From: Sphingomonas echinoides
GTDB lineage: Bacteria > Pseudomonadota > Alphaproteobacteria > Sphingomonadales > Sphingomonadaceae
DNA length: 64,000 nucleotides
Direction of reading: 5' to 3'
Assembly (NCBI RefSeq): GCF_029623395.1
Contig: NZ_JAPYKK010000004.1
Span: forward strand, 62,001 to 126,000
Below, piece after piece: positions 1 through 9,305 of this stretch. Position 1 is the stretch's first letter, and each line of letters opens with the position of its first letter. The translations under genes and the position numbers were made by a program. The notes below the pieces were generated by a model. It did no database searches, was not told the origin of the DNA, and saw only the letters and a list, made by a program, of their open reading frames with translations.

Positions 1-996
1 CCGGTCCGGCTCGGGCCGCAACCGATACAGCGCCGTATGCAAGGCGACCGACACCAGGAACAAGAGCGCAAGCGCCATGATCGCGCCGAGATAGGGCAAC
101 CCTGGCATGCCGCTGACGAGGATTCCGCCAAACAGCAGGATCGCGATCGGCGCGACTCGGGTCTGGATGTCCGCCGCGGCGCGATCGCGCGCAAACGCGA
201 TCGTGAAGCTCAACAGGTACAACGCGAGCGGAATGACCCACAGCAGCGGCATCGCGACGATGTCCGTGGTGATGTACGTCGACGTCGCCAGCATCAACCC
301 GGACGGAACGAACGCGAGGAGGATCCAATGGGCGATCCGCTTCCGCCCCGGCGGCGCGGACAGGATCGGCGTAACCGCCTGCAAGGGACGGTCGCGCGGG
401 AGTGTCGCCGCGCACAAGGCGACCATTACGCCCAGAATGATGTATCCGCTGCTCCAAAGGATCCGCTGATCGAACAGCGTCATGGCTGGCTCGACCAGCA
501 ACGGATAGGCGATCAATCCCGCGAAACTGCCAAGGTTGGATGCGGCGTACAGCGCGTAGGGATCCTGTCCCTCCCGCGCCAGGCTGAACCAGCGTTGCAA
601 CAGCGGCGATTGCGCCGAGACCGCAAAAAACAACGGACCGATCGACAGGACGAACAGCCACGGGACCCAGAAGGCGGGCGCGACGCCCGCACCGGGTGCC
701 AATCCGCCCAATCCAATCGGCAACCACAGCGCCGCCACCAGCAGCACGCCAAGATGAACCCGCCCCTGCAAACGCGGCTCGAGCCGCCCCAACCAGTGCG
801 CATAGCCATACCCGCCGAGCAGCAACGCCTGATACACCAGCATCGCCGAGTTCCACACCGCCGGGGCTCCGCCGAGCCGTGGTAGAGCCATTCGCGCAAC
901 CATCGGTTGAACCAGGAACAGCAAGAACGCGCTCGACAGGATCGTCAGCACGAACAGCGGGTGCACGACACCGCGCCGCCTACGCAGGGGTGTCAT
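1..996 (-). CDS. Spermidine-synthase-like integral membrane protein, N-terminal part (cut by window edge)
   Basis: The reading frame is open from the ATG at 996 to base 1 (332 codons) and continues outside the window. It begins MTPLRRRRGVVHPLFVLTIL and reads as a series of hydrophobic segments, including SSAFLLFLVQPMVARMALPR near residue 20, then SIGPLFFAVSAQSPLLQRWF, and more helices around residues 160-330. This FLLFLVQPMxARxxLPxLGG pattern is typical of the membrane half of fused MFS/spermidine-synthase-like proteins, whose Rossmann methyltransferase-like domain would lie beyond the edge. The true substrate of this family is mostly unknown. The start codon follows the TGA of the upstream acetyltransferase directly (TGAATG), so the two are probably co-transcribed and translationally coupled. 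Confidence 0.72.
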   Translation of the reverse strand, partial: MTPLRRRRGVVHPLFVLTILSSAFLLFLVQPMVARMALPRLGGAPAVWNSAMLVYQALLLGGYGYAHWLGRLEPRLQGRVHLGVLLVAALWLPIGLGGLAPGAGVAPAFWVPWLFVLSIGPLFFAVSAQSPLLQRWFSLAREGQDPYALYAASNLGSFAGLIAYPLLVEPAMTLFDQRILWSSGYIILGVMVALCAATLPRDRPLQAVTPILSAPPGRKRIAHWILLAFVPSGLMLATSTYITTDIVAMPLLWVIPLALYLLSFTIAFARDRAAADIQTRVAPIAILLFGGILVSGMPGLPYLGAIMALALLFLVSVALHTALYRLRPEPDR

Positions 997-1572
997 TCAA
1001 GGCCTGTCGATGCGATACTGAATATGGCGCTTGAGCGGACTTCCATCGGCGACCAGCGGGTGGTCGAAATCGCCATCGACGACGCGATGCATGCCCAGCC
1101 GCTCCATCAGCCCCCAGCTGGCGGTGTTCCCAGGCACGGTAATCGCCACGACCTGCGGAGCGGCGAGATGTGCCCATGCCCAGTCGAGCGTCGCTTGCGC
1201 TGCTTCCCGCGCATATCCCTGCCCCCAATAGGCCTGCGAGAACCGCCAACCGATTTCCAGCGCGCCCTCGATCGGCGTATCGGGCGCGCCGGGCTTGAGA
1301 CCGCAGATCCCAAGCAACGCACCGTCCGTTCTGCGTTCCACGATCCAGAAGGCGAAACCGTGCTCAGCCTGTGAAGCGTGCATCCGCGCGATCATCGCAT
1401 CGAGTGCAGCCTCGTCAACGACGGGAAGCAGGTACTGCATCACGGCGGGATCGCGGCACTGGTCCCACAACGCAGCCCGATCGCGCGGCTTGACCATCCG
1501 CAAAATCAGTCGCTCGGTCTCGATCACGCGAAGACGCTCATGCACCGAGGAGACGGGCTGCGTGTGCCGCAT
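997..1572 (-). CDS. GNAT family N-acetyltransferase (RimJ/RimL type)
   Basis: The predicted protein of 191 aa has the RimJ/RimL-like acetyltransferase layout: VIETERLILRMVKPRDRAAL near the N-terminus, an EIGWRFSQAYWGQGYAREA acetyl-CoA-binding segment near residues 126-145, and ASWGLMERLGMHRV near the C-terminus. These enzymes move an acetyl group from acetyl-CoA to a protein N-terminus or small amine; the substrate cannot be told here. The ATG at 1572 overlaps the end of hemB by 35 bases. A GTG at 1545 (residue 10) would give only an 8-base overlap and a more usual N-terminus, and neither start has a clear ribosome binding site. The stop touches the start of the next gene. Confidence 0.82.
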   Translation of the reverse strand: MRHTQPVSSVHERLRVIETERLILRMVKPRDRAALWDQCRDPAVMQYLLPVVDEAALDAMIARMHASQAEHGFAFWIVERRTDGALLGICGLKPGAPDTPIEGALEIGWRFSQAYWGQGYAREAAQATLDWAWAHLAAPQVVAITVPGNTASWGLMERLGMHRVVDGDFDHPLVADGSPLKRHIQYRIDRP

Positions 1573-2530
1573 GATACGTCAGGACACCGGACGTGCCAGC
1601 ACGCTTGAACGCCATCAGGCATTCGAGCACCATTGCATCGCGATCCGCCGCGCCTGCCGCGACAGCGGCCTCGATCATCGCATATTCACCGGAAACTTGA
1701 TAAGCGAAAACGGGGACTTGGAACTCTGATTTCACGCGCAGGATGATATCGAGATACGGCATCCCGGGCTTGACCATCACGCTATCCGCGCCTTCCGCCA
1801 AGTCGAGCGCGACTTCGCGCAGCGCTTCCTCGGCGTTGGCCGAATCCATCTGGTAGGTCTTCTTGTCGCCCTTCAGCAATCCGCGACTGCCGACCGCGTC
1901 ACGGAACGGACCGTAGAACGCGCTCGCGTATTTCGCGGCATAGGACATGATCTGGACGTTGTGGTGCCCGCCGTCTTCGAGTGCGGTCCGGATCGCGCCG
2001 ATCCGGCCATCCATCATGTCCGACGGCGCGATGATGTCGGAGCCCGCCTCGGCCTGAATCAGCGCCTGCCCGACGAGTGCCTCGGACGTCGCATCGTTGA
2101 CCACATACCCTGCCGCATCGACGAGGCCGTCATGCCCATGCGTCGTATAGGGATCGAGCGCGACATCGGTCAGCACGCCGATTTCCGGAACGGCATCCTT
2201 GAGCGCGCGGATCGCACGGCACATCAGATTGTCGGGATTGAGCGCCTCGCGCCCGTCGTCCGTGCGGAGATGCGACGGTGTGTTCGGGAACAGCGCGATA
2301 CACGGGATCCCCAGATCGCGCGCCTCACGCCCGCGCGCCACAATCCCGTCAATCGACCAGCGGGAAACGCCTGGCAGCGACGCGATCGGGTCTTCCACCC
2401 CCTGCCCCTCGGCAATGAACAGCGGCCAGATCAGATCGGCCGGGGTGAGCACCGTCTCGGCATGGAGGCGGCGGCTCCACGTGCTGGCGCGAGTACGACG
2501 GAGGCGAAGCGCTGGATAGGATGCGGTCAT
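1538..2530 (-). CDS. hemB: Porphobilinogen synthase (delta-aminolevulinic acid dehydratase)
   Basis: This enzyme condenses two 5-aminolevulinate molecules into porphobilinogen, the second common step of heme biosynthesis, in the cytoplasm. The 330-aa protein from ATG 2530 has the family's usual length. The two Schiff-base lysines are visible: K200 in IMSYAAKYASAFYGPFRDA and K254 in VMVKPGMPYLDI. The metal-site segment reads DVALDPYTTHGHDG with aspartates in place of cysteines, so it belongs to the non-zinc (magnesium or metal-free) type common in alphaproteobacteria. A further 12 in-frame codons upstream (to 2566) look non-coding, so the ATG at 2530 was chosen. Confidence 0.97.
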   Translation of the reverse strand: MTASYPALRLRRTRASTWSRRLHAETVLTPADLIWPLFIAEGQGVEDPIASLPGVSRWSIDGIVARGREARDLGIPCIALFPNTPSHLRTDDGREALNPDNLMCRAIRALKDAVPEIGVLTDVALDPYTTHGHDGLVDAAGYVVNDATSEALVGQALIQAEAGSDIIAPSDMMDGRIGAIRTALEDGGHHNVQIMSYAAKYASAFYGPFRDAVGSRGLLKGDKKTYQMDSANAEEALREVALDLAEGADSVMVKPGMPYLDIILRVKSEFQVPVFAYQVSGEYAMIEAAVAAGAADRDAMVLECLMAFKRAGTSGVLTYHAAHAARLLGA

Positions 2531-2623
2531 GCGCCGCTTTCTGGAACTTCGGCGAAGGTCGCGCAAGGGTTAGCGCGTGGCGGGGCGCAGCCGTCAGCGC
2601 TGGTGTATTCGTTTGCGAGCCCC

Positions 2624-4114
2624 TCACCCCGCCGGATGCAGCCGCCCACCCGGTTCCGCAGGGTTCTGGCTCTGATCGTGCGCCTCGTCCGCCGGCACCA
2701 CCAGCCGCTGCTTGCGCCACCCGCCATAGCGATAATAGATCACAGCCATCGCGAAATTGGCGACCGACCCTAGCGGGAAGCTCCACCACAAGGCGTCGGC
2801 CCCGAGCGTCGGCTGAAACGCAAGCGCGAAACCGAGCCGCACCGGATACATCGCGATGAACAGCATCGTCAGCGGCGCCCACACCGCGCCGTTTGCCCGC
2901 ACCGTCGAGAACAACACCATCGTCATGCCGAACACGATGAAGTTCCAGCTCGCCAGCACCTGAATATGCCGCGCGATCGGCAACGCCGCACTCTCGCCGC
3001 CGAGGAACAGCAGCATCACCGGCCGGTCGAACGCGATGATCGCGATCACCATCGTCGTCGTCAGCAACGCGCTGAACACCAGCCCCGCCACGGTGATGCG
3101 ATCGACCCGCGCCCACTGCCCCGCACCGATGTTCTGCGCCACCATGCTGCTCACCGCCGCGCCGACCGCCAGCGCGGGCATCTGGATATAGCCCCACAAT
3201 TGCATCGAGATACCGTATGCCGCTGTGGTATCGACGCCATAGCGGTTGACCAGACCCGTCATCGTCAGCGCCGCAACCGATACGACCAGCATCTGCGCGC
3301 CCATCGGCAGGCCTTTCAGCAGGATCGTGCGCGCCAGCGCTGCGGACGGCATCAGATAGGCAAGCTCCGCCCCGCGCAACCGGATCGGCAGGTCGCGGCG
3401 ATAGATATACGCGAGCAAGCCGAGCGCCGCGACATGAACCGAGATGAGCGTCGCCACCGCCGACCCGGCAATCCCCATCTCCGGCATACCGAACCACCCC
3501 CTGATGAAGACCGGGTTGAGCCCGCTATCGAGGAGCACGCTCAACGCCGTGAACCACAAGGGCGTCACCGAATCCCCGACGCCGCGCAACGCCATGCCGA
3601 GCAGCACCAGCAGCATCGTCGCGGGAAGCCCGAGGAAGATAACGCGCAGATAGGCCAGCGCGAGCGGCTGCACGCTCGGCGGGGTGGCGAGGCTGGTCAG
3701 GATATCGGGGGCGAAGATCCAACCCAGCACTGCAATGACGACTGCGCCACCCATCACCAGACCGATCGACGCGCCGAACGCCCGCCGTGCCGCCTCGACG
3801 TCGCGGCGCCCCATCGACTGTCCGATCAGGATCGTCGCGGCCATGCCGAAGCCGAACACCGCGGCGAACATCAGGAACATGATCGTGTTGGCATTGGCGG
3901 TCGCCGCGACCGCGCCTTCGCCGAGGAAGCGCCCGACCCAGATCGTATTGATCGACCCGTTGAGCGATTGCAGGATGTTCGACCCCAGCGTGGGGAGCGC
4001 GAAGGCGAGCAACGTCGTCGCGATCGGGCCGGTGGTCAGGTCGCGCTGTTTGGCACCCCTCGCATTTGACGAAGGGGCGGAGGGAGGGGCTGTTCTCTCA
4101 ACGACGTCGCTCAC
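2624..4114 (-). CDS. MATE family efflux transporter
   Basis: A 496-aa inner-membrane protein with about 12 hydrophobic segments. It begins the core with TTGPIATTLLAFALPTLGSN and a WVGRFLGEGAVAATANANT segment, both typical of the MatE domain, and the duplicated second half starts near residue 265 (LKGLPMGAQMLVVSVAALTM). MATE pumps export cationic drugs or metabolites by Na+ or H+ antiport. The only start that fits is GTG at 4114. The first 25 or so residues (VERTAPPSAPSSNARGAK) are low-complexity and are encoded by a G/C-rich repeat-like stretch that continues into the hairpin just upstream, so the N-terminus appears to derive from a repeat. The C-terminal tail after residue 470 is also hydrophilic. 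It lies 68 bases downstream of valS. Confidence 0.93.
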   Translation of the reverse strand: MSDVVERTAPPSAPSSNARGAKQRDLTTGPIATTLLAFALPTLGSNILQSLNGSINTIWVGRFLGEGAVAATANANTIMFLMFAAVFGFGMAATILIGQSMGRRDVEAARRAFGASIGLVMGGAVVIAVLGWIFAPDILTSLATPPSVQPLALAYLRVIFLGLPATMLLVLLGMALRGVGDSVTPLWFTALSVLLDSGLNPVFIRGWFGMPEMGIAGSAVATLISVHVAALGLLAYIYRRDLPIRLRGAELAYLMPSAALARTILLKGLPMGAQMLVVSVAALTMTGLVNRYGVDTTAAYGISMQLWGYIQMPALAVGAAVSSMVAQNIGAGQWARVDRITVAGLVFSALLTTTMVIAIIAFDRPVMLLFLGGESAALPIARHIQVLASWNFIVFGMTMVLFSTVRANGAVWAPLTMLFIAMYPVRLGFALAFQPTLGADALWWSFPLGSVANFAMAVIYYRYGGWRKQRLVVPADEAHDQSQNPAEPGGRLHPAG

Positions 4115-4128
4115 AGGCCCTCCCCTGA

Positions 4129-4150
4129 CCCCTCCCGCAAACGGGAGGGG
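4129..4150. repeat. G/C-rich hairpin repeat between valS and the MATE gene
   Basis: CCCCTCCCG (4129-4137) and CGGGAGGGG (4142-4150) form a perfect 9-bp stem with a CAAA loop. The arms closely match those of the hairpin inside valS at 5557-5578 (CCCCTCCCC/GGGGAGGGG, loop TGAA), so both belong to one family of short palindromic repeats. It has no T-run on either strand, so it is not a typical terminator. Confidence 0.75.
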
Positions 4151-4182
4151 GATTGTGTGTCCGCCAGCATGCGCCGGCTATT

Positions 4183-7053
4183 TCACCCCAAACGCGCCAG
4201 GGCGGCGCCTAGTCGCTCGGCTTCCGCGGCTTTTTCCGCGTAATCCGCGCGCGCCTTCTCGACCGCCTCGGGCTTCGCACGTTCCACGAAGCTTGCGTTG
4301 CCCAGGCGGCCGGCCAGCGCGTCGCGCTCCTTGCTTGCCGCCTCGATCCCCTTGGTCAGCCGTGCGCGTTCGGCGTCGAGGTCGATCACTCCGGCGAGCG
4401 GCAGCACGAACGTTGCCTCGTCGACGACGACCTGCACCGCACCGCCGGCAGGCGCATCCCCGGCCGCCAGATCGATCCGCGCGAGCCGCGCGATCACGCT
4501 CGCCTGCCGTTCGAGCCGCGCCAGCGTTTCGGGTCCAGCATCACGAACGTGCACCGGCATCCGTGTGCCCGGTGCGACGTTCAGCTCGGTCCGCGCCGCG
4601 CGGACTTCGCCGATCAGCCGGATCAACCAGTCGATCTCCTGGCTTGCCGCGGGATCGAGTGCGCGCGCATCCGCGATCGGCCAGTGCGCGACGATCAGGT
4701 TGGTCTCGCGCGGACCCATCGCGTTCCACAGCTCCTCGGTGATGAAGGGCATGAACGGGTGGAGCAGGACGAGGATCTGGTCGATCACCCAGCCTGCGAC
4801 CGCGCGGGTTTCGTCTGCGTCCGGTCCGGTGGCGGGCGCATCCATTTGGCCGAGCACGGGCTTGATCAGCTCGAGATACCAGTCGCAGAAGCGGCTCCAC
4901 ACGAACTGATACACCGCATTCGCCGCGCCATCGAAGCGCAGGTCGGCAAGCGCCAGATCGACCGCCTGAACGGTGGCGATGGTCTCGGCGATGATCCACT
5001 TGTTGACCGCGAGGTTGGCGACCGGCGCTTCGAGCGTCTTGCTCGCGCCAATGCCGTTGCCTTGCGCGAACCGGCAGGCGTTCCACAGCTTGGTCGCGAA
5101 GTTGCGATAGCCCTCGACGCGCTTCTCATCCATCTTGATGTCGCGGCCCTGGCTCTCCATCGCCGCCATGAAGAAGCGCAGCGCGTCCGCGCCGTACTGG
5201 TCGATCAGGCCCAGCGGGTTGACGACATTGCCCTTCGACTTGGACATCTTCGCGCCGTCGGCCGCGCGGACAAGACCGTGGAGATACAGGGTCTTGAACG
5301 GCACATCGCCCATGAAGTGCAAACCCTGCATCATCATGCGGGCGTCCCAGAAGAACAGGATGTCGAAGCCGGAGATGAGCACGTCGTTGGGGTAGCGGCC
5401 GTGGAGCGTGTCCTTGAGCCCCTCCCCTTTAGGAGTGTCAGGTGAATAGCCCCCCGGGCTATTCAGGTCAGGCTGGGAGCCTGACCGACCTGACACTGGG
5501 TTGGGGTGGGGCCGTCCAGCAAGCGAAGTCCTCTGCGAGGCATCCCCCACCCCTGGCCCCTCCCCTGAAGGGGAGGGGTAAGAAGAAGAAGAAGTACCGT
5601 CCCAACCCAACGTCGCGAACGGCCACAGCGCGGAGGAGAACCACGTGTCGAGCACATCGCTATCCTGCGTGAGAGCAACGCCCTCGCCTGCCTGCGCCTG
5701 CGCGTCGGCCTCGCTCATCGCAACGAACACCGACCCGTCCTCGGCGAACCACGCGGGAATCCGATGCCCCCACCAGAGCTGCCGCGACACGCACCAAGGC
5801 TGGATGTTCTCCATCCAGTTGAAGAACGTCTTCTCCCACGTCTTGGGCACGATCTTGATCGCCCCAGACCGCACCGCCTCGATCGCCGGCTTCGCAAGGG
5901 TCGCCGCATCGACATACCATTGGTCGGTCAGCCACGGCTCGATCACCACGCCCGATCGATCGCCATAGGGCGTCTGGATCGTGCGCGGCTCGGCGTCGTG
6001 CTCGGCGCCGTCCTTGTCGACGTGCGGGATCAGGAACCCTTCCGCCTTCAACTGCGCGACGACTGCCTTGCGCGCCTCCGCGGTGGTCAGCCCGAGGAAC
6101 GCGTCCGGAACTAGCCCGTCCGTAACCTGCACGACCTGCGCCTTGGCATCGAGCATGTTGAGCATCGTGCCCGCCGCCATGCCAGCGCGCTTGCCGACCT
6201 CGAAGTCGTTGAAGTCATGCCCCGGCGTAATTTTCACCGCGCCCGAGCCAAGCTCCGGATCGGCATGGTCGTCGGTAATGATCGGGATCAGCCGCCCCGT
6301 GATCGGCAGCTTGATCTGTTTGCCCACGAGATGCGTATAGCGCTCGTCCGATGCATTCACCGCGACCGCCATGTCGGCGAGCATCGTCTCGGGCCGCGTC
6401 GTCGCGACCTCGATGAACCCCGAACCGTCCGCGAGCGGATAGCGCAGGTGCCAGAAGCTCCCCTTGATCTCGCGCGTCTCGACCTCGAGGTCGCTGATCG
6501 CGGTGCCGAGACCCGGGTCCCAGTTCACCAGCCGCTTGTCGCGATACAGCAGCCCTTCCTTGTGGAGATCGACGAACACCTTGAGAACGGCCTTGGAAAA
6601 GCCCTCGTCCATCGTGAACCGCTCGTTCGCCCAGTCCATCGAGCAACCGAGCCGACGGAGCTGCTGCGTGATCTCGCCGCCGCTCTCTTCCTTCCACGCC
6701 CACACCTTGTCGACGAACTGCTCGCGCGTGAAGTCGGTGCGCTTCTCCGGAGGGTTGAGCGCGCCCATCTGGCGTTCGACCACCATCTGCGTCGCGATGC
6801 CCGCGTGATCGGTCCCGACCACCCACAAGGCATCCTTGCCCTTCAGCCGCGCGTGGCGCGTCAGGATGTCTTGCAACGTGTTGTCGAGCGCATGCCCGAT
6901 GTGGAGCGAGCCCGTCACGTTGGGCGGCGGGTTGACGATCGTCCAGGGTTCGGCACCGGGGCGATCAGGCCGGAACTGGCCGGTCGCCTCCCAATGCGCG
7001 TACCAGCGCTGCTCGAGTTCGGCGGGGTCGAAGGTTTTGGGAAGTTCGCTCAT
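4183..7053 (-). CDS. valS: Valyl-tRNA synthetase with an in-frame repeat insertion
   Basis: Cytoplasmic class I aminoacyl-tRNA synthetase that charges tRNA-Val and edits threonine. The 956-aa protein shows the HIGH motif at residues 51-54 (after PPPNVTGSL), the KMSKS loop at about 602-606 ([10 protein letters not shown]), an anticodon-binding domain, and a C-terminal coiled-coil tail (about 890-956). Most alphaproteobacterial homologues run directly from the [10 protein letters not shown] segment to [12 protein letters not shown]. Here about 54-60 extra residues rich in S, P and G (roughly 487-546) separate them; these come from a palindromic element. The frame stays open through it and the catalytic motifs are intact on both sides, so the gene is probably functional. 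A popZ homologue lies 129 bases upstream and the MATE gene downstream. Confidence 0.97.
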   Translation of the reverse strand: MSELPKTFDPAELEQRWYAHWEATGQFRPDRPGAEPWTIVNPPPNVTGSLHIGHALDNTLQDILTRHARLKGKDALWVVGTDHAGIATQMVVERQMGALNPPEKRTDFTREQFVDKVWAWKEESGGEITQQLRRLGCSMDWANERFTMDEGFSKAVLKVFVDLHKEGLLYRDKRLVNWDPGLGTAISDLEVETREIKGSFWHLRYPLADGSGFIEVATTRPETMLADMAVAVNASDERYTHLVGKQIKLPITGRLIPIITDDHADPELGSGAVKITPGHDFNDFEVGKRAGMAAGTMLNMLDAKAQVVQVTDGLVPDAFLGLTTAEARKAVVAQLKAEGFLIPHVDKDGAEHDAEPRTIQTPYGDRSGVVIEPWLTDQWYVDAATLAKPAIEAVRSGAIKIVPKTWEKTFFNWMENIQPWCVSRQLWWGHRIPAWFAEDGSVFVAMSEADAQAQAGEGVALTQDSDVLDTWFSSALWPFATLGWDGTSSSSYPSPSGEGPGVGDASQRTSLAGRPHPNPVSGRSGSQPDLNSPGGYSPDTPKGEGLKDTLHGRYPNDVLISGFDILFFWDARMMMQGLHFMGDVPFKTLYLHGLVRAADGAKMSKSKGNVVNPLGLIDQYGADALRFFMAAMESQGRDIKMDEKRVEGYRNFATKLWNACRFAQGNGIGASKTLEAPVANLAVNKWIIAETIATVQAVDLALADLRFDGAANAVYQFVWSRFCDWYLELIKPVLGQMDAPATGPDADETRAVAGWVIDQILVLLHPFMPFITEELWNAMGPRETNLIVAHWPIADARALDPAASQEIDWLIRLIGEVRAARTELNVAPGTRMPVHVRDAGPETLARLERQASVIARLARIDLAAGDAPAGGAVQVVVDEATFVLPLAGVIDLDAERARLTKGIEAASKERDALAGRLGNASFVERAKPEAVEKARADYAEKAAEAERLGAALARLG
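5419..5578. repeat. Palindromic element inserted in frame inside valS (cloverleaf plus side hairpin)
   Basis: Three perfect 9-bp stems are nested. The outer stem is GTGTCAGGT (5435-5443) with ACCTGACAC (5488-5496). Inside it lie GAATAGCCC/GGGCTATTC (5444-5464, CCC loop) and GGTCAGGCT/AGCCTGACC (5466-5486, GGG loop). Together they form a three-way junction with almost no unpaired bases. On one side lies a further hairpin CCCCTCCCC-TGAA-GGGGAGGGG (5557-5578), and the other side starts with CCCCTCCCC (5419-5427). A short AAG-type trinucleotide run follows at about 5580-5594. On the minus strand the whole element is read as coding sequence of ValS. I cannot tell the exact ends without an uninterrupted homologue. 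Confidence 0.88.
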
Positions 7054-7182
7054 AATGCCATCGGCTTTAGCCGGGGACGCGCAAAAAGAAAGGGCACTCC
7101 GTCCGTCCTGGCAGCGCGACCGACGGTGTTCGAACGCGCCGGCGATCCGTCCGCGATCGCGTCTGACGGTCGCCGCGCGCGA

Positions 7183-7737
7183 TTACTTCCCGGTGATCCG
7201 GTCGATTTCCTTGGCCACCATTGCTTCCACCATCTGCGGAAGATGGGCGTCGAGCCATTCGCGCAACATGGGACGCAACATTTCCCGGACCATCGCCTCG
7301 AGCGTATCGCTCCCAGCGACTTCGGGTTTGACGATGAGACGCGACAAGGTGTCCAGCGGCCCACGGGATGCGGCGGCGGTCCGCTGCGAGAGAATATTCG
7401 GCGTCTCGGGTACCGGGGGCGCCACCGGAGCGGGCGGAGGCGTTGGGGGGAGTGAAGTCGGGGGGAGTGAAGTCGGGGGCGTAGCAGCCGCCGTCTCGGC
7501 CGGCCCAGCGACCGGGGCGTCGGTGCGCCGCGCGATCTGATCCGGCATTGCCGCCTGAACCGCTTCGCGCAATTCCAGAATATCGTCCCGGACGGTGGCG
7601 TCGCCTTCAGGTCGGCGCGGGACCGCACGATCGCTGCGCTTGGCTCGGCCTGGGAGAGTATCGCTTTCCTCGGCGATGATGCGTTTGATCGACGAAAGAA
7701 TGTCTTCCATCGATGGCTCTCCGCCCAAGTCCGCCAT
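7183..7737 (-). CDS. popZ: PopZ/DUF2497 family polar organising protein
   Basis: The 184-aa protein has the two conserved ends of the PopZ (DUF2497) family: an N-terminal helix SMEDILSSIKRIIAEE (about residues 9-24) and a C-terminal domain LRPMLREWLDAHLPQMVEAM with MVAKEIDRITGK at the end. Between them is a proline/alanine-rich linker (about residues 75-125) with short repeats of TSLPP. In Caulobacter PopZ assembles at the cell pole and tethers ParB/centromere and cell-cycle regulators; a similar polar scaffold role is likely here. The ATG at 7737 was preferred over a TTG one codon upstream. It sits between the TolC-type gene (32 bases upstream) and valS, a gene order also seen in other alphaproteobacteria. 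Confidence 0.85.
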   Translation of the reverse strand: MADLGGEPSMEDILSSIKRIIAEESDTLPGRAKRSDRAVPRRPEGDATVRDDILELREAVQAAMPDQIARRTDAPVAGPAETAAATPPTSLPPTSLPPTPPPAPVAPPVPETPNILSQRTAAASRGPLDTLSRLIVKPEVAGSDTLEAMVREMLRPMLREWLDAHLPQMVEAMVAKEIDRITGK

Positions 7738-7769
7738 CAAAACCCCCGCGAATAAACATATACGCCGCG

Positions 7770-9284
7770 TCAGCGGTTCTTCGTCTGCTCACCTGCGGTA
7801 ATCGGCGCGCTTCTGTCAACTGGTGCCGAGTCGAGCATCGGGTCGAGCGCGCGTGTAACGGCTGCGTTCTGTGCGGGCGTATCGGTCGTGCGAGTCCCCG
7901 TCACTGCAGGGTCGGCCTGAGACGAATAATCCCAGATCTTTCCGCGAACGCTCTCATAGTGTTTGACCGGATCATACAATGGCCCGCCATCGAGGCCCAG
8001 ATCGCGGGCTTCGGCCTGCCCCATGGATGCAAGCAACGCGAACCCGGCGACATACGCATCGCGCCGCGCGGTCACCAACGTCACCTGCGAGTTGAGCAAT
8101 TCCTGCTCGGCGTTGAGGATGTCGAGGATGGTCCGGTTACCGACGCTGTTTTCCGCCCGCACCCCTTCCAGCGAAAGCTTGTTGGCATTGACCGCGATTT
8201 CGCTCGACGCGATCACCTCGAGCGACGATTTCCACACGGCATAAGCGGACCGCGCCTGGGCGATGACGCTGCGCTCCGTCTCGGTCACGCGTTCGATTGA
8301 CTGCGCGCGCGCGTCCTGCGCCTGGCGGATCTGCGCCGCGGGGCGGCCGCCCTGATAGAGCGGGAGCGTCAGGCCGACCCCGACGGTCGCGGATTTCCCG
8401 GACTGGCCGATCGCAACCCCCGTCCCCGAACCCAGCGACCCGAAATAATTGTAGTAGTTGCCGCCGACACTCGCACTGATCCGCGGCAAGCGGTTCGACC
8501 GTGCGACCCCGATGTCGAACCCGGTAGCGTCACGTTCCTTTGCCGCCGCAAGCAAGGTCGGGTTGTTTCGGAGCGCAACCGCCACCGCATTGTCCGGGTT
8601 GGCGGGCAGGTTGGGCAAACTCGGCGGCAAGTCCAGTCGACCGGGAACGGCACCGACCAGGCGGATATAGCTCTCCCGGCTGGAGATCAGTCGCGCCTGC
8701 GCCGATTGTAACTGGCTCCGCGCCAGCGCCAGCCGCGCCTCGGATTGCGCGACGTCGGTCCGGGTCAAATCCCCTACCTGAAAGCGGTCGCGGCTTGCTT
8801 GCAGATTGACGTCGAGCACGCGGACGTTCTGCGTGTTGAGCCCGACGATCGCCTCGTCCCGAATGACGTCCATATAGGATCCGACAACCGCGGAAAACAG
8901 ATCCGACTCGGTCCCGCGGAGCCCCAATTGTCCGCCCTCGACCCGCGTGTTCGCAGCGCGGACCGCATTGCGCACCGCGCCCCCGGCATAGAGCGGAACC
9001 GTCAGCGTGACGTTGCCCGTCCCGCTTCGGTCCGGAGCGACGAAGCTGTTCGCCGCCTTGACGACGTTCTCTGTGTAGCTGCTCTGCAACTGCACGCCAG
9101 GCAGCCCCTGCGACCGCGCGATCGGAACGTTCTCGTCGATCGCGCGGAGGTTGGCGCGCTGTGCCGCCAGCGTCGGGTTACTCGTATACGCCTTGATCAG
9201 CGCATCGCGCAGCGTTTCCGCCGACAGCGGCGCCGCCATTACCATCACCACTGCAGAGCCGCTCAGAAGGGACAGAAATCGCAT
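7770..9284 (-). CDS. TolC family outer membrane efflux protein
   Basis: A 504-aa outer-membrane channel subunit. It has a signal peptide (MRFLSLLSGSAVVMVMAAPL, cleavage near SAE), then the two repeated OEP halves: AYTSNPTLAAQRANLRAIDE at about residue 33 and ALRNNPTLLAAAKERDATGF at about residue 234. Long helical stretches contain many Q/A/R residues. TolC-type trimers form the tunnel used by type I secretion and RND/MFS efflux pumps; no partner pump is adjacent apart from the MATE gene further downstream. The stretch after residue 430 (LDGGPLYDPVKHYESVRGKI onward) is a tail typical of alphaproteobacterial homologues. The gene lies 21 bases downstream of the methyltransferase-like gene and is probably in the same transcript. 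Confidence 0.93.
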   Translation of the reverse strand: MRFLSLLSGSAVVMVMAAPLSAETLRDALIKAYTSNPTLAAQRANLRAIDENVPIARSQGLPGVQLQSSYTENVVKAANSFVAPDRSGTGNVTLTVPLYAGGAVRNAVRAANTRVEGGQLGLRGTESDLFSAVVGSYMDVIRDEAIVGLNTQNVRVLDVNLQASRDRFQVGDLTRTDVAQSEARLALARSQLQSAQARLISSRESYIRLVGAVPGRLDLPPSLPNLPANPDNAVAVALRNNPTLLAAAKERDATGFDIGVARSNRLPRISASVGGNYYNYFGSLGSGTGVAIGQSGKSATVGVGLTLPLYQGGRPAAQIRQAQDARAQSIERVTETERSVIAQARSAYAVWKSSLEVIASSEIAVNANKLSLEGVRAENSVGNRTILDILNAEQELLNSQVTLVTARRDAYVAGFALLASMGQAEARDLGLDGGPLYDPVKHYESVRGKIWDYSSQADPAVTGTRTTDTPAQNAAVTRALDPMLDSAPVDRSAPITAGEQTKNR

Positions 9285-9305
9285 TGCAGGCGGCTCTTTT
9301 CTTGG

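Noticed and set aside
2966..4069. Long plus-strand frame opposite the MATE gene
   Set aside because: It is antisense to the MATE gene, which has clear membrane helices; the frame itself encodes low-complexity Arg/His-rich sequence.
5419..5578. Frameshift or pseudogene in valS
   Set aside because: The insertion keeps the frame and both catalytic motifs remain, so the gene appears intact.
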